A stretch of DNA of 64,000 bases from Streptomyces sp. NBC_00523 (GTDB taxonomy: Bacteria > Actinomycetota > Actinomycetes > Streptomycetales > Streptomycetaceae), in assembly GCF_036346615.1 (NCBI RefSeq), contig NZ_CP107836.1, positions 2,604,001-2,668,000 on the forward strand. Direction: 5' to 3'. Shown here one piece after another: positions 32,716 through 40,065 of the stretch. Numbering within the stretch: the stretch's first letter is position 1; each line of letters begins with the position of its first letter. The notes under the pieces were generated by a model. That model had not been told where the DNA came from. It saw nothing but the letters and a program-made list of their open reading frames with translations, and did no database searches. The position numbers and the translations under genes are program-made.

Positions 32716-33668
32716 GCGGATTGCGGTTCGTGGACGTGTGCGCGGGGGCCGGCGGGCTGGCGCTCGGGCTGGAGCAGGCCGGGTTCGAACCGGTGCTCCT
32801 GCTGGACAGGAAGGCGGTGGCCTGCGAGACCCTGGGCCTGAACCGACCGCACTGGAAGGTCCTGGAGATGGACCTGCTGGACTTCGTCCCCGACGAGCAC
32901 CCCTATACCTACGACGTCGACCTGCTGTCCGCCGGACTCCCCCGCCTCCGATCGAGCGCGACGGCGACGAGGGCGGACACCGACGAGGAGGAGCGGCTCC
33001 TGCGGGCCACGGTCCTCCTCGCCCCTGCGATCCAGCCGCACGCCATGATCATCGAGAACGTGCCGGCGCTGGTCGAAGCCGCGGCGTTCGCGCCCCTCCG
33101 CACCTTCGTCCACGAGGAACTGGAACACCTCGGGTATCGGCTGCACTGGTTCGTGCTGAACGCAGCGGACTTCGGCGTGCCGCAGGTCCGGAAGCAGGGA
33201 GTCCTCGTCGCCCTCAAGGCACGGTACGCGAAGCGCTTCCGCCCGCCCCCGCCCACGGTGACCACGCACACCTCGGCGGGTGAGGCCCTGCGACGATCCA
33301 TGGCGGCCCGTGGCTGGAGGGGCGCCGACGCCTGGGCGGACGGGGCGGGCGCCGTCGCACCGACGCTCGTCGGCGGCTCCGACAATCGAGGGGGCGCCGA
33401 TCTGGGGCCCTCCGGCACGAAGGCGGCCTGGGCACGGATGGGGGTCAACGGCGGAGCACTGGCCGACACCGTCCCAGGTCCCGAGGACGACGGCCGTTCG
33501 GACCTGATCAAGCTCACGGACGCCCAGACCGCGCTGTTGCAGGACTTCCCGGCCGATTGGCTCTTCTCCGGAAGGAAGACCGCTCGGTACCGCCAGATCG
33601 GACACGCCTCCCCGCCACCTGTGGGGAAGGCGCTGGGTCTCGCTGTCGCGGAGGCGCTGAGTGGATGA
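32712..33668 (+). CDS. DNA cytosine C5-methyltransferase homologue without the catalytic cysteine
   Basis: A 318-residue Dcm-like protein. Motif I (DVCAGAGGLALG), motif VI (IENVPAL), a motif VIII-like 'VPQVRKQGVLVAL' and motif X ('QIGHASPPPVGKALG') are visible, so the fold and SAM site look intact. Motif IV, normally GPPCQxFS, reads AGLPRLRSS: Arg78 replaces the catalytic Cys. The reading frame is uninterrupted across it, so this is a real substitution and not a frameshift. It is probably a pseudo-enzyme, for example a DNA-recognition partner of the active methyltransferase next to it. Start: GTG at 32712, overlapping vsr by 4 bp. Confidence 0.85.
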   Translation: MSGLRFVDVCAGAGGLALGLEQAGFEPVLLLDRKAVACETLGLNRPHWKVLEMDLLDFVPDEHPYTYDVDLLSAGLPRLRSSATATRADTDEEERLLRATVLLAPAIQPHAMIIENVPALVEAAAFAPLRTFVHEELEHLGYRLHWFVLNAADFGVPQVRKQGVLVALKARYAKRFRPPPPTVTTHTSAGEALRRSMAARGWRGADAWADGAGAVAPTLVGGSDNRGGADLGPSGTKAAWARMGVNGGALADTVPGPEDDGRSDLIKLTDAQTALLQDFPADWLFSGRKTARYRQIGHASPPPVGKALGLAVAEALSG

Positions 33669-33702
33669 ACGTCTCCGAGCCGGCCGGCTAGACTGCCCTA
33701 CC

Positions 33703-34971
33703 ATGACCGCCCCGCACCACCCCTCGCCCTCCCCTGCGCATTTCCGCATCGTGGATCTCTTCGCAGGTCCGGGCGGCATCGACATCGCCGCCGCGATCAT
33801 GGGGGTGGAGAGCATCGGGGTCGAGTGGGACGACCCGACCCGTGCGACGCGCGCCGCGGCCGGTCTGCGCACCACCACCGAGAAGGACGTCGCCGCGCTG
33901 GGGCCGTGCGATCCCCAAGTCGCGGACGCCAACGTGCTCACCGGCGGACCGCCGTGCCAGTCGTTCTCCGTGGCGGGAAAGCGCGAGGGCCACAAGGCCC
34001 TGGACGACGTGAAGCGGCTCGCCAGGTGTCTGACCACCCCCCGGGACCTCGCCTCCTTCCGGAAGGCGTGGAAGGCGGTCAAGGCCGAGACCGACGCCAT
34101 GTCCGACGCACGTACGGGGTTCGTCCTCCAACCGCTGCGTTGGATCATGGAGGCGAAGCTCGAACGCCGTCGGCCGTACGAGGTTGTGGTCCTCGAACAG
34201 GTCCCCACCGTGCTCCCCGTGTGGAGGCACTACGCCGAGTTGCTCAGGGGCATCGGTTACGCGGCCGATGCCCACGTACTGCAGGCCGAGCGCTACGGCG
34301 TCCCGCAGACGCGCCGGCGGGCGGTGCTGATCGCCCAGTGGGACCCGGAGAAAACGAGCAGGAAGCCGGACTTTCCCGATAAGACCCACCAGCCCTACCG
34401 CAAGGGTGGGCTGTCTGCCGCGCCCCCGGCGCCCCTCCGCGAGGAACCGCCCACCGCACAGCAGGGCCTGTTCGCCTCCCAGGAGTCGGATCCGTCCCGG
34501 GAGCCGGAGCCTCGGAAGTCGGAGAAGGACGGTTGGGTGTCGATCGGCGCCGCCCTGGCGGCCACCCGGCCCCGCGACTTCGTCCTGGTCTCCAACTACG
34601 GTTCCGGCGGCGACCCGAAGAACCGGGGCCGCCGCACCTCGGAGGAGCCGGCCGCGACGATCACCGGAAAGTTCCGTCGGAACCGGCTCTTCCTCCTGAA
34701 GGAGAACGAGTCGGGCGAGAAGGAGGTCGGCGAGGAACTGGACCGGTTGTCCTTCGAGGAGGGCGGACTCCTCCAGTCGTTCCCCGCCCGGTATCCGTGG
34801 CGGTCCACCGACGTGGCCCAGCAGATCGGCAACGCCGTACCCCCGCGCCTCTCCCTGCACGTCCTGAGCTTCGCTCTGTTGCGTGAGGCACCGAGGGACG
34901 AGTGGTTCACGCAGCTCGCTGAGTGGAAGCCGCCGTCCACATCCTCGGAGGACACGGCCGAAGGCCCCTGA
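33703..34971 (+). CDS. DNA cytosine C5-methyltransferase
   Basis: A 422-residue enzyme with a complete motif set: motif I 'DLFAGPGG', motif IV GGPPCQSFS with the catalytic Cys85, motif VI as LEQVPTV (EQV in place of the usual ENV), motif VIII 'QTRRRAVLIAQ' and motif X 'QQIGNAVPP'. The insertion between VIII and X (about residues 230-310) is the likely target-recognition region. It should mark host DNA with 5-methylcytosine. Start: ATG at 33703 with TAGACT 8 nt upstream and no ribosome binding site; a GTG at 33661 with GGAGG 6 nt upstream would add 14 residues and is a real alternative. Confidence 0.92.
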   Translation: MTAPHHPSPSPAHFRIVDLFAGPGGIDIAAAIMGVESIGVEWDDPTRATRAAAGLRTTTEKDVAALGPCDPQVADANVLTGGPPCQSFSVAGKREGHKALDDVKRLARCLTTPRDLASFRKAWKAVKAETDAMSDARTGFVLQPLRWIMEAKLERRRPYEVVVLEQVPTVLPVWRHYAELLRGIGYAADAHVLQAERYGVPQTRRRAVLIAQWDPEKTSRKPDFPDKTHQPYRKGGLSAAPPAPLREEPPTAQQGLFASQESDPSREPEPRKSEKDGWVSIGAALAATRPRDFVLVSNYGSGGDPKNRGRRTSEEPAATITGKFRRNRLFLLKENESGEKEVGEELDRLSFEEGGLLQSFPARYPWRSTDVAQQIGNAVPPRLSLHVLSFALLREAPRDEWFTQLAEWKPPSTSSEDTAEGP

Positions 34972-34989
34972 CGCGGGGCCCCGGGCCCG

Positions 34990-35880
34990 TTACTCCGCCT
35001 CCTCACCCTCGGCCTTCTTTCCGCGTACGGGGGCTCCCGCGAACAACTCCGCGAAGTGCTCCACGAGAGCGGCCACCGATTCCTCCGGTGCCTTCTCCTC
35101 GTCGGGCCCGATCGGAAGCGTCCTGCGCGGCACGGCCATGGCCCATTCGGCGGCGGCGATCCACTCCGACGACGGCCGGCCGTCGCGTTCCACGTCCGGT
35201 GCCAGCACGTCGTACATGAGTGTGGCGGCGGACGCGTTGACCGCCTGGACCAGGGCGTTGATCTCGCGACCGGTGCGCACGGTTCCCCGCTCGATCAGTC
35301 CGATCAACGCCCGCGCCGTGGGACGGTGGTCGATCACGGCGAGCCGCAGGGCCGTGTTGAGGACGTCCTGGTGCGTGCAGGCCACCTCGACGGGGCCGTA
35401 GTCGGGACCGTTCCTGAACAGTTCCGCCGCCCACCACAGCCGGGCGAACGCCTGCGTGTAGGGCGCCCCGCGGAATCGCGTCGCCGCGACCCTCGGCGGT
35501 TCTCCCTTGCGGGGCTCCGTGGTATGCCGCCATACGACATAGTCGGGCGCGACTCCCAGGGCCAGGTAGTTCCAGAGGCCGCGGTCGGACGCCTCGCGGC
35601 GCGTGAGCCGCAAGGTCGCGTGGAGACGGGGCGCCAGCCAGGCATCGGCGGCGGTGGGCTTCCCCTCACCGAACTCGTGCAGGGCGTCGTCGACCAGATC
35701 GCGCACCGGCTGGAGTGTGCCCCGGAACGCGTCACCCGGCAGGGGTTCGGCGACCTTGTTGAGCGCGATCGCGGGGACGTCCTCCTTGCCGGTGAGCAGG
35801 CCTTCGGTGAGGTAGCGGGCTGCGTTGAGATCCGCGAGGTACGCCAGACGCTCGGGGAGATGACTGGGCTTGCTGGTCAC
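34990..35880 (-). CDS. Defence-island protein of unknown function, DUF6339-like
   Basis: A 296-residue helical protein without membrane segments. 'LPERLAYLADLNAARYLTEGLL', 'LWNYLALGVAPDYVVWR' and 'FARLWWAAELFRNGPDYG' are the most distinctive parts and recall proteins annotated DUF6339; that name is from memory. Start: GTG at 35880, overlapping the upstream gene by 4 bp. It is the last gene of a three-gene operon headed by the XRE-GHKL protein and converges on the methyltransferase gene with an 18-bp gap. The role is unknown; its linkage suggests a component of the same defence locus. Confidence 0.72.
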   Translation of the reverse strand: MTSKPSHLPERLAYLADLNAARYLTEGLLTGKEDVPAIALNKVAEPLPGDAFRGTLQPVRDLVDDALHEFGEGKPTAADAWLAPRLHATLRLTRREASDRGLWNYLALGVAPDYVVWRHTTEPRKGEPPRVAATRFRGAPYTQAFARLWWAAELFRNGPDYGPVEVACTHQDVLNTALRLAVIDHRPTARALIGLIERGTVRTGREINALVQAVNASAATLMYDVLAPDVERDGRPSSEWIAAAEWAMAVPRRTLPIGPDEEKAPEESVAALVEHFAELFAGAPVRGKKAEGEEAE

Positions 35881-36869
35881 GAGTCGGTCTCCCTGTCGAG
35901 TCGGTCGAGGCCACGGATGGTCGCGGTCAGCACCTTGGGGACATCCGCCCTGCGCGTGGCCGCGTAGTGGATGAGCGGCTGAAGTTCGGTCCATCCCGAC
36001 GATCCGGTCCTGCCGGTGTGGACCACGCGGAGCGCGTCCTCCAACGGCCGGCCGGGCACGACATCGGGGAGCATCTCGCGCAGCACCTCGCCCCGCCAGT
36101 CCTGGGGGAAGAGCGGCGTACCGTCCTCCTCCACCTCCAGATCACCGATGGCGGTGTGGAACACGGCCGTCCACACGTCCGTGCACATCTGGGCGTGCAG
36201 GAGGTCCCGGACCAGACTCTCGGTCGCCGTGCCGTGGCCCTCGATGAGATCGGCCATGCCCTCGAAGTCGGTGTTCACATGGACGGTGGGCACCTCTCCG
36301 GAGGTGTCGACGGTCCACGGCATGTCCCCGAAGGCGCGCAGCCACTCGGGGCCCTCCCGGAATCCGACCTGGGCGACCTCCAGCTCCCGCTCGCGGAGCG
36401 GGACGTCGGACTTCAGATCGACGATCCAGTCCCTGTCCGACGCGGCGATCACGCGGCCCCGCACCCCGCCGACCGTGGCGATCACATGGGCGGTCATCGT
36501 CGCGCGGTCGAGATGGTCGTCCCGCCACAGGTCGAGGTGTCCGGCCCATTCGCGCCCGCCCTCCGCACCGGGCTCCAGGCACACTGTGGTGCGCGCGTTG
36601 GTGGCCCCCTCGGTGAGCACGACCGCGACCCGGATGTCGGTCCACGGCCCGTCGGGGGCGCTCGCGCGTCCGGGAATCACCGCGGTGAGTGTCAGTCGTG
36701 CCGTCTCCCAGTCGTCCCGCTCGGCCAACCCCAGGGCCACCACCTGCTCGACGGTGGAGAACGCCCGGGTGTCGAGCGGTTCCCGGATCTCCCCGGGGCC
36801 GCGCAGTTCCACCGCGGTCACCCGGAAGGTCACCGAGCCGGCCAGCCGTTCGTACGGATATCCCCTCAT
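35877..36869 (-). CDS. Hypothetical protein, middle gene of the XRE-GHKL operon
   Basis: A 330-residue protein I do not recognise. The N-terminal two thirds look beta-rich ('VTFRVTAVELRGPGEI', 'ARLTLTAVIPG', 'GVRGRVIAASDRDWIVDLKSDVPL'), suggesting a binding or scaffold domain; the C-terminal third is helical. There is no signal peptide and no nuclease motif that I can identify. It overlaps both neighbours by 4 bp (ATGA with the upstream gene and GTGA with the downstream one), so it is made in step with the GHKL ATPase and may be its physical partner. Confidence 0.75.
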   Translation of the reverse strand: MRGYPYERLAGSVTFRVTAVELRGPGEIREPLDTRAFSTVEQVVALGLAERDDWETARLTLTAVIPGRASAPDGPWTDIRVAVVLTEGATNARTTVCLEPGAEGGREWAGHLDLWRDDHLDRATMTAHVIATVGGVRGRVIAASDRDWIVDLKSDVPLRERELEVAQVGFREGPEWLRAFGDMPWTVDTSGEVPTVHVNTDFEGMADLIEGHGTATESLVRDLLHAQMCTDVWTAVFHTAIGDLEVEEDGTPLFPQDWRGEVLREMLPDVVPGRPLEDALRVVHTGRTGSSGWTELQPLIHYAATRRADVPKVLTATIRGLDRLDRETDS

Positions 36870-38986
36870 GCCCGGCCTCCCCGGTCGGTGGCGAGTTCGA
36901 CGATCAGACCGGTGAACACGGCGCTCACGGGGTGTGTGGAGACGTCGGTCCTCGCCTTGAACGTCGCCCTTCGCGCGTGCGGCGCGAAGTGCAGCGCACC
37001 GTCCACCACTTCGCAGTTGTGAACAGCTACGAGCTCCGACCAGGCCAGGACCGGGCGCGGTCCCGAACGCACGTCGAGCTTGGCCACCGGGCTCAGCAGG
37101 AAGGAATCCCCACCGGTGGGAACCTTCACCTCGCCGGTGACGCACCAGGCTCCGTCGACGTCGACGGTCGCCACGAGATCGTCCAGCGTCGGCAGCACGG
37201 TGGGGCCGGTGGGACGGGGTGGCCGCTTGCCGCCGATGGTCAGGTTCTTGCGCAGTTGTCCGGCCCCGCCCGCCCGCTTCTTCCGGGGCGCGACGACCAG
37301 TTCGCGTACGGCCCGGTTCGCGTCGGCGGTGAGTGCGGTGATCCGTCGCCATGCCGAGGGCGAGTACCGCATGCGCAGCTCCTCCGTCTGCCCCCACTTG
37401 TTGTGCTCGGGCGGCTCGGAGGTCCGGAGGAAGTCCTCCGCCTCGTCGGCGCCGGGGGCTTCGTCGCCGGCGGCGTGGCCCGCGAGGAGGACCGCCTGGA
37501 AGGGGTTGGTCCCCAGCGGCAGATCCCTCACCCGGGCCGTCCGCACGGTCATGCGGTTGCCCCGCATCATGACCAGGTGGTTCGACTTGGTGGCGTCGTC
37601 CCCCTCCGTCACGAGAAGGACGGCACTGTGCTCGGTCTTCCCCCTGCCCCCGGCGGGGGCGGGCACCTCCAACGTCACGGTCCTCATGGCCACCTGGCCG
37701 GACTCGGTGAGACGTTCCACGGTCGTCCCGTCGAGGAACGCCTGGAGCGCCCGGGTGCGTGCCGGCTGTTCGGTGCGGGCGTCGACCCGCTCCTCCGCGA
37801 TGATCTCTGCGCCGTTGCGCAAGGTCCTCACGGACGCCTCCAGGAGAGGATGCCGCGTCTCGCCCACGGTCATCGCCGCCCAGAAGTTCCGACCGAGCGC
37901 CTGGACGAGCCGCTTGTGCATCCGTGTCACGCTCTCGTCGTCCTCGCCGCCGTTCTTCTCGGCGTCGGGGTCGACGAGACTCGCCACGTCGTGGGCGCCC
38001 ACGATCAGGAACGATGTGCCCGGTTCGTCGCTCTCGCGGGTGAGATGGAGCCGCTCGACCTTGTCCTCGTCGGCCCACCACGAACGGGCCACGTTCGAGT
38101 CGGTGGCATCCGGATCGGGGCGCCCGAACCAGGCCGGGCCCGCCCAGCGGGCGTCGCCCACTTCGCGCCAGGGAAGTTCCAGCCGGCCGATGAGGCGGCG
38201 CTGCGTGCGTCCCTCGTGGGGCTCGGAGAGGGTGGAGTTGATGAGGACGAGGCCGAGGCGGCTCGTCGCCCAGAGTGTCGCCTTCCCCAGACCGTACGAA
38301 CCGCCCGCGCCGCTTCCCGTCTTGTGACTGTCGAGCTGCCGACGGACCACGGCCGCGAATCGACCGGTCTCGTAGTCGTCACCGGTCAGACCCGAGGCGT
38401 TGTAGTCGTCGACGCGCAGGAGGACAAGGCGGTCGTGCTCGTACATGTCGCGCATCCCCGCGGCGATGACGCGGCCGACCTTCTGGTCCTGAGCCGCCGC
38501 TGCCCGGTAGTGGGGCAGCAGTTCGTCCCAGCGGATCTCCTCGCGGAACCGGGCCAGGGTCTCGCCGGTCAACTCGTGCAGCGTGTAGCGCACGCGGACC
38601 GGCTGGTCGCGGTCGAGCCGCTCGTCGAGGCTGTTCTGCGTCGCCTCGCGCGCCAGCACCTCGACGTCGGCCTCGAAGGCGAACGCGGCCGCGTTGCCGA
38701 AGTCGCGGCCACCGTCGGCGTATCCCGGGCGGTGGTACCAGGTGACGGGGCGGCCGGACAAGGTGTCCGCGGTGCGGGTGTGGATGGTGCCCAGGTCGGT
38801 GCCGAGGGCTTCCGCGATCTTGGTGATGGTCTCCTCGCGGGGCGTGGCCCGTCCGGTGATCCACGCGGACACGGCGGCCCGTGTCATGCCGATGCGTTCA
38901 CCGAGATCGGCCTGGCTCAGCCCCGACTGCTTCAGCTGTCGGGCGAGCCAGGGACCGAAGTCCATGCCGCTGTCCAACGTCACCAC
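36866..38986 (-). CDS. XRE-type HTH fused to a GHKL (HSP90-like) ATPase
   Basis: A 706-residue protein. An N-terminal XRE/Cro-type HTH (about residues 10-65, 'LKQSGLSQADLGERIGMTRAAVSAWITG') is fused to a GHKL ATPase with the N-box 'EATQNSLDE' (Glu114), the G1-like 'VDDYNASGL' and the G2-like 'GGSYGLGKATLW'. A long C-terminal part is of unknown fold. It probably senses something, with ATP-driven dimerisation, and also controls its own promoter: two direct repeats lie just upstream. The start is uncertain among GTG 38986, TTG 38977 and ATG 38965; GAGGAG fits the TTG best. First gene of a coupled operon. Confidence 0.82.
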   Translation of the reverse strand: MVTLDSGMDFGPWLARQLKQSGLSQADLGERIGMTRAAVSAWITGRATPREETITKIAEALGTDLGTIHTRTADTLSGRPVTWYHRPGYADGGRDFGNAAAFAFEADVEVLAREATQNSLDERLDRDQPVRVRYTLHELTGETLARFREEIRWDELLPHYRAAAAQDQKVGRVIAAGMRDMYEHDRLVLLRVDDYNASGLTGDDYETGRFAAVVRRQLDSHKTGSGAGGSYGLGKATLWATSRLGLVLINSTLSEPHEGRTQRRLIGRLELPWREVGDARWAGPAWFGRPDPDATDSNVARSWWADEDKVERLHLTRESDEPGTSFLIVGAHDVASLVDPDAEKNGGEDDESVTRMHKRLVQALGRNFWAAMTVGETRHPLLEASVRTLRNGAEIIAEERVDARTEQPARTRALQAFLDGTTVERLTESGQVAMRTVTLEVPAPAGGRGKTEHSAVLLVTEGDDATKSNHLVMMRGNRMTVRTARVRDLPLGTNPFQAVLLAGHAAGDEAPGADEAEDFLRTSEPPEHNKWGQTEELRMRYSPSAWRRITALTADANRAVRELVVAPRKKRAGGAGQLRKNLTIGGKRPPRPTGPTVLPTLDDLVATVDVDGAWCVTGEVKVPTGGDSFLLSPVAKLDVRSGPRPVLAWSELVAVHNCEVVDGALHFAPHARRATFKARTDVSTHPVSAVFTGLIVELATDRGGRA

Positions 38987-39016
38987 TCCTCAGTCGCGCT
39001 CACAACCATGGGGACC

Positions 39017-39069
39017 ACCGTACAACGAAATTTGACACGTCAAGCAGGCCCGACAACCAAATTTGACAC
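39017..39069 (-). promoter_or_regulatory. Promoter of the XRE-GHKL operon with two direct repeats
   Basis: CAACNAAATTTGACAC occurs twice on the plus strand, at 39023-39038 and 39054-39069, 31 bp apart (about three helical turns). On the minus strand the first repeat fills the spacer between a -10 box TACGGT (39017-39022) and a -35 region (GCTTGA or TTGACG, 39038-39045). A repressor bound there would shut the operon off. The HTH protein of the operon is the obvious candidate. Confidence 0.7.
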
Positions 39070-39569
39070 CCGGCGGGGACGCCCGGAAGGTTCATCACTT
39101 CCATCGATCCAAATGCGTCACAAGGTTCAAGAATTTAACCGATGCCCCCGTTCGGACCATTCGCCCCCTTGGTCCGAATTACCCCCATTTGCGAGCGCCC
39201 ATTCGGCCCTTGCATTCTCCCTCGATCAATGGGATATTCGAGGCGGAGCCCTACCCGGACTCGGAAAGCACGCTTATCCAGGTGCCTTGTTTGCTGTGTC
39301 CTGACGCCATCACACGTCGGTGCACAGGGATTCAAGAAGTTTGCGGAGCCCCTTGCTCTCACCCGAGAAATGCGGTTCTCTTCTCCCACTCCACTCCTCC
39401 GGGACCCCATCCGGGCCCACTCGCCCAAAGAAACCTTTCGCCTGCTGAATTCACACATCGCATTCCATGCATTCCGTGTATTCAGCCCTCTGCACGTGCG
39501 CCACCGGCATTCCCTGAACCCGGCACCAATCACTCCGCACAATTCTCGCAAAAGAGGGCACACGCCATC
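39070..39569. other. AT-richer divergent region, no clear gene
   Basis: This 500-bp stretch between the divergent defence operons is visibly less GC-rich than the rest of the window and has weak third-position bias in every frame. An uninterrupted frame crosses it on the plus strand but its codons look non-coding (Pro/His/Ser-rich, many A/T third bases). It should contain the promoter for the large forward operon. The base composition suggests acquired DNA or a long regulatory region. Confidence 0.5.
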
Positions 39570-39947
39570 ATGAGTTCGAGCGCGAACGACAACGACCCCG
39601 ACGACGACTTCCACCTCGTCGACCGGTACGACTCCATCGAGGGCCCGGAACAGCAGTCCGACTTCCTCGATGCCATCGGCACGACGCGTCCCCGCATCGA
39701 GGCCCTCCGCGCCGCCCGCGCACGGCGGGACGCCGCCCGCACGTCCGGTCCCGACCAGGAGGAGTCCCCGCGCGGTGGTGAACCGCGCGGCCGTCGCCGT
39801 GGGTCCTCTCGTTCGCGCCGCCGCCGTGTCCGGGTGTCCCTGACGCACCCGTCGAACCGGAGCGACACCCGGCGTCCGCCCCGGCGCCGGGGGCCCGCTC
39901 CCCGTCGTCGCACCATCGTCCTCGTCCTCGTCATCGAACTGGACTGA
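39570..39947 (+). CDS. Small acidic/Arg-rich protein of unknown function
   Basis: A possible 125-residue protein. Residues 1-60 are acidic (runs of Asp, Glu) and residues 65-120 are strongly basic with Arg clusters, ending in a hydrophobic 'TIVLVLVIELD'. Codons have high G/C at the third position, unlike the region just upstream, which favours coding. The ATG at 39570 has a weak AGAGGG 11 nt upstream. The charge layout could suit a nucleic-acid-binding or regulatory protein. Non-coding remains possible; the C-terminal part in particular may be in a different frame. Confidence 0.4.
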   Translation: MSSSANDNDPDDDFHLVDRYDSIEGPEQQSDFLDAIGTTRPRIEALRAARARRDAARTSGPDQEESPRGGEPRGRRRGSSRSRRRRVRVSLTHPSNRSDTRRPPRRRGPAPRRRTIVLVLVIELD

Positions 39948-40065
39948 CCGGGCTACTCGTCGGACGCCCGCCACCTATCGTTGAGTTCGAAGGGCCGGCC
40001 GTGCCCCGCAGCGGCCGGCCCCCGCTCCCCCCACGTTCATCTCACGGCCATGAAATGGGATCACC

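Noticed and set aside
32920..32960. A frameshift in motif IV of the first methyltransferase
   Set aside because: The reading frame is continuous with normal third-position bias on both sides and later motifs are in the same frame, so a substitution explains the missing Cys better.
39063..39569. Long in-frame N-terminal extension of the small ORF at 39570
   Set aside because: The codons in this stretch lack GC3 bias and the composition is Pro/His/Ser-rich; it looks non-coding and lies over the divergent promoters.
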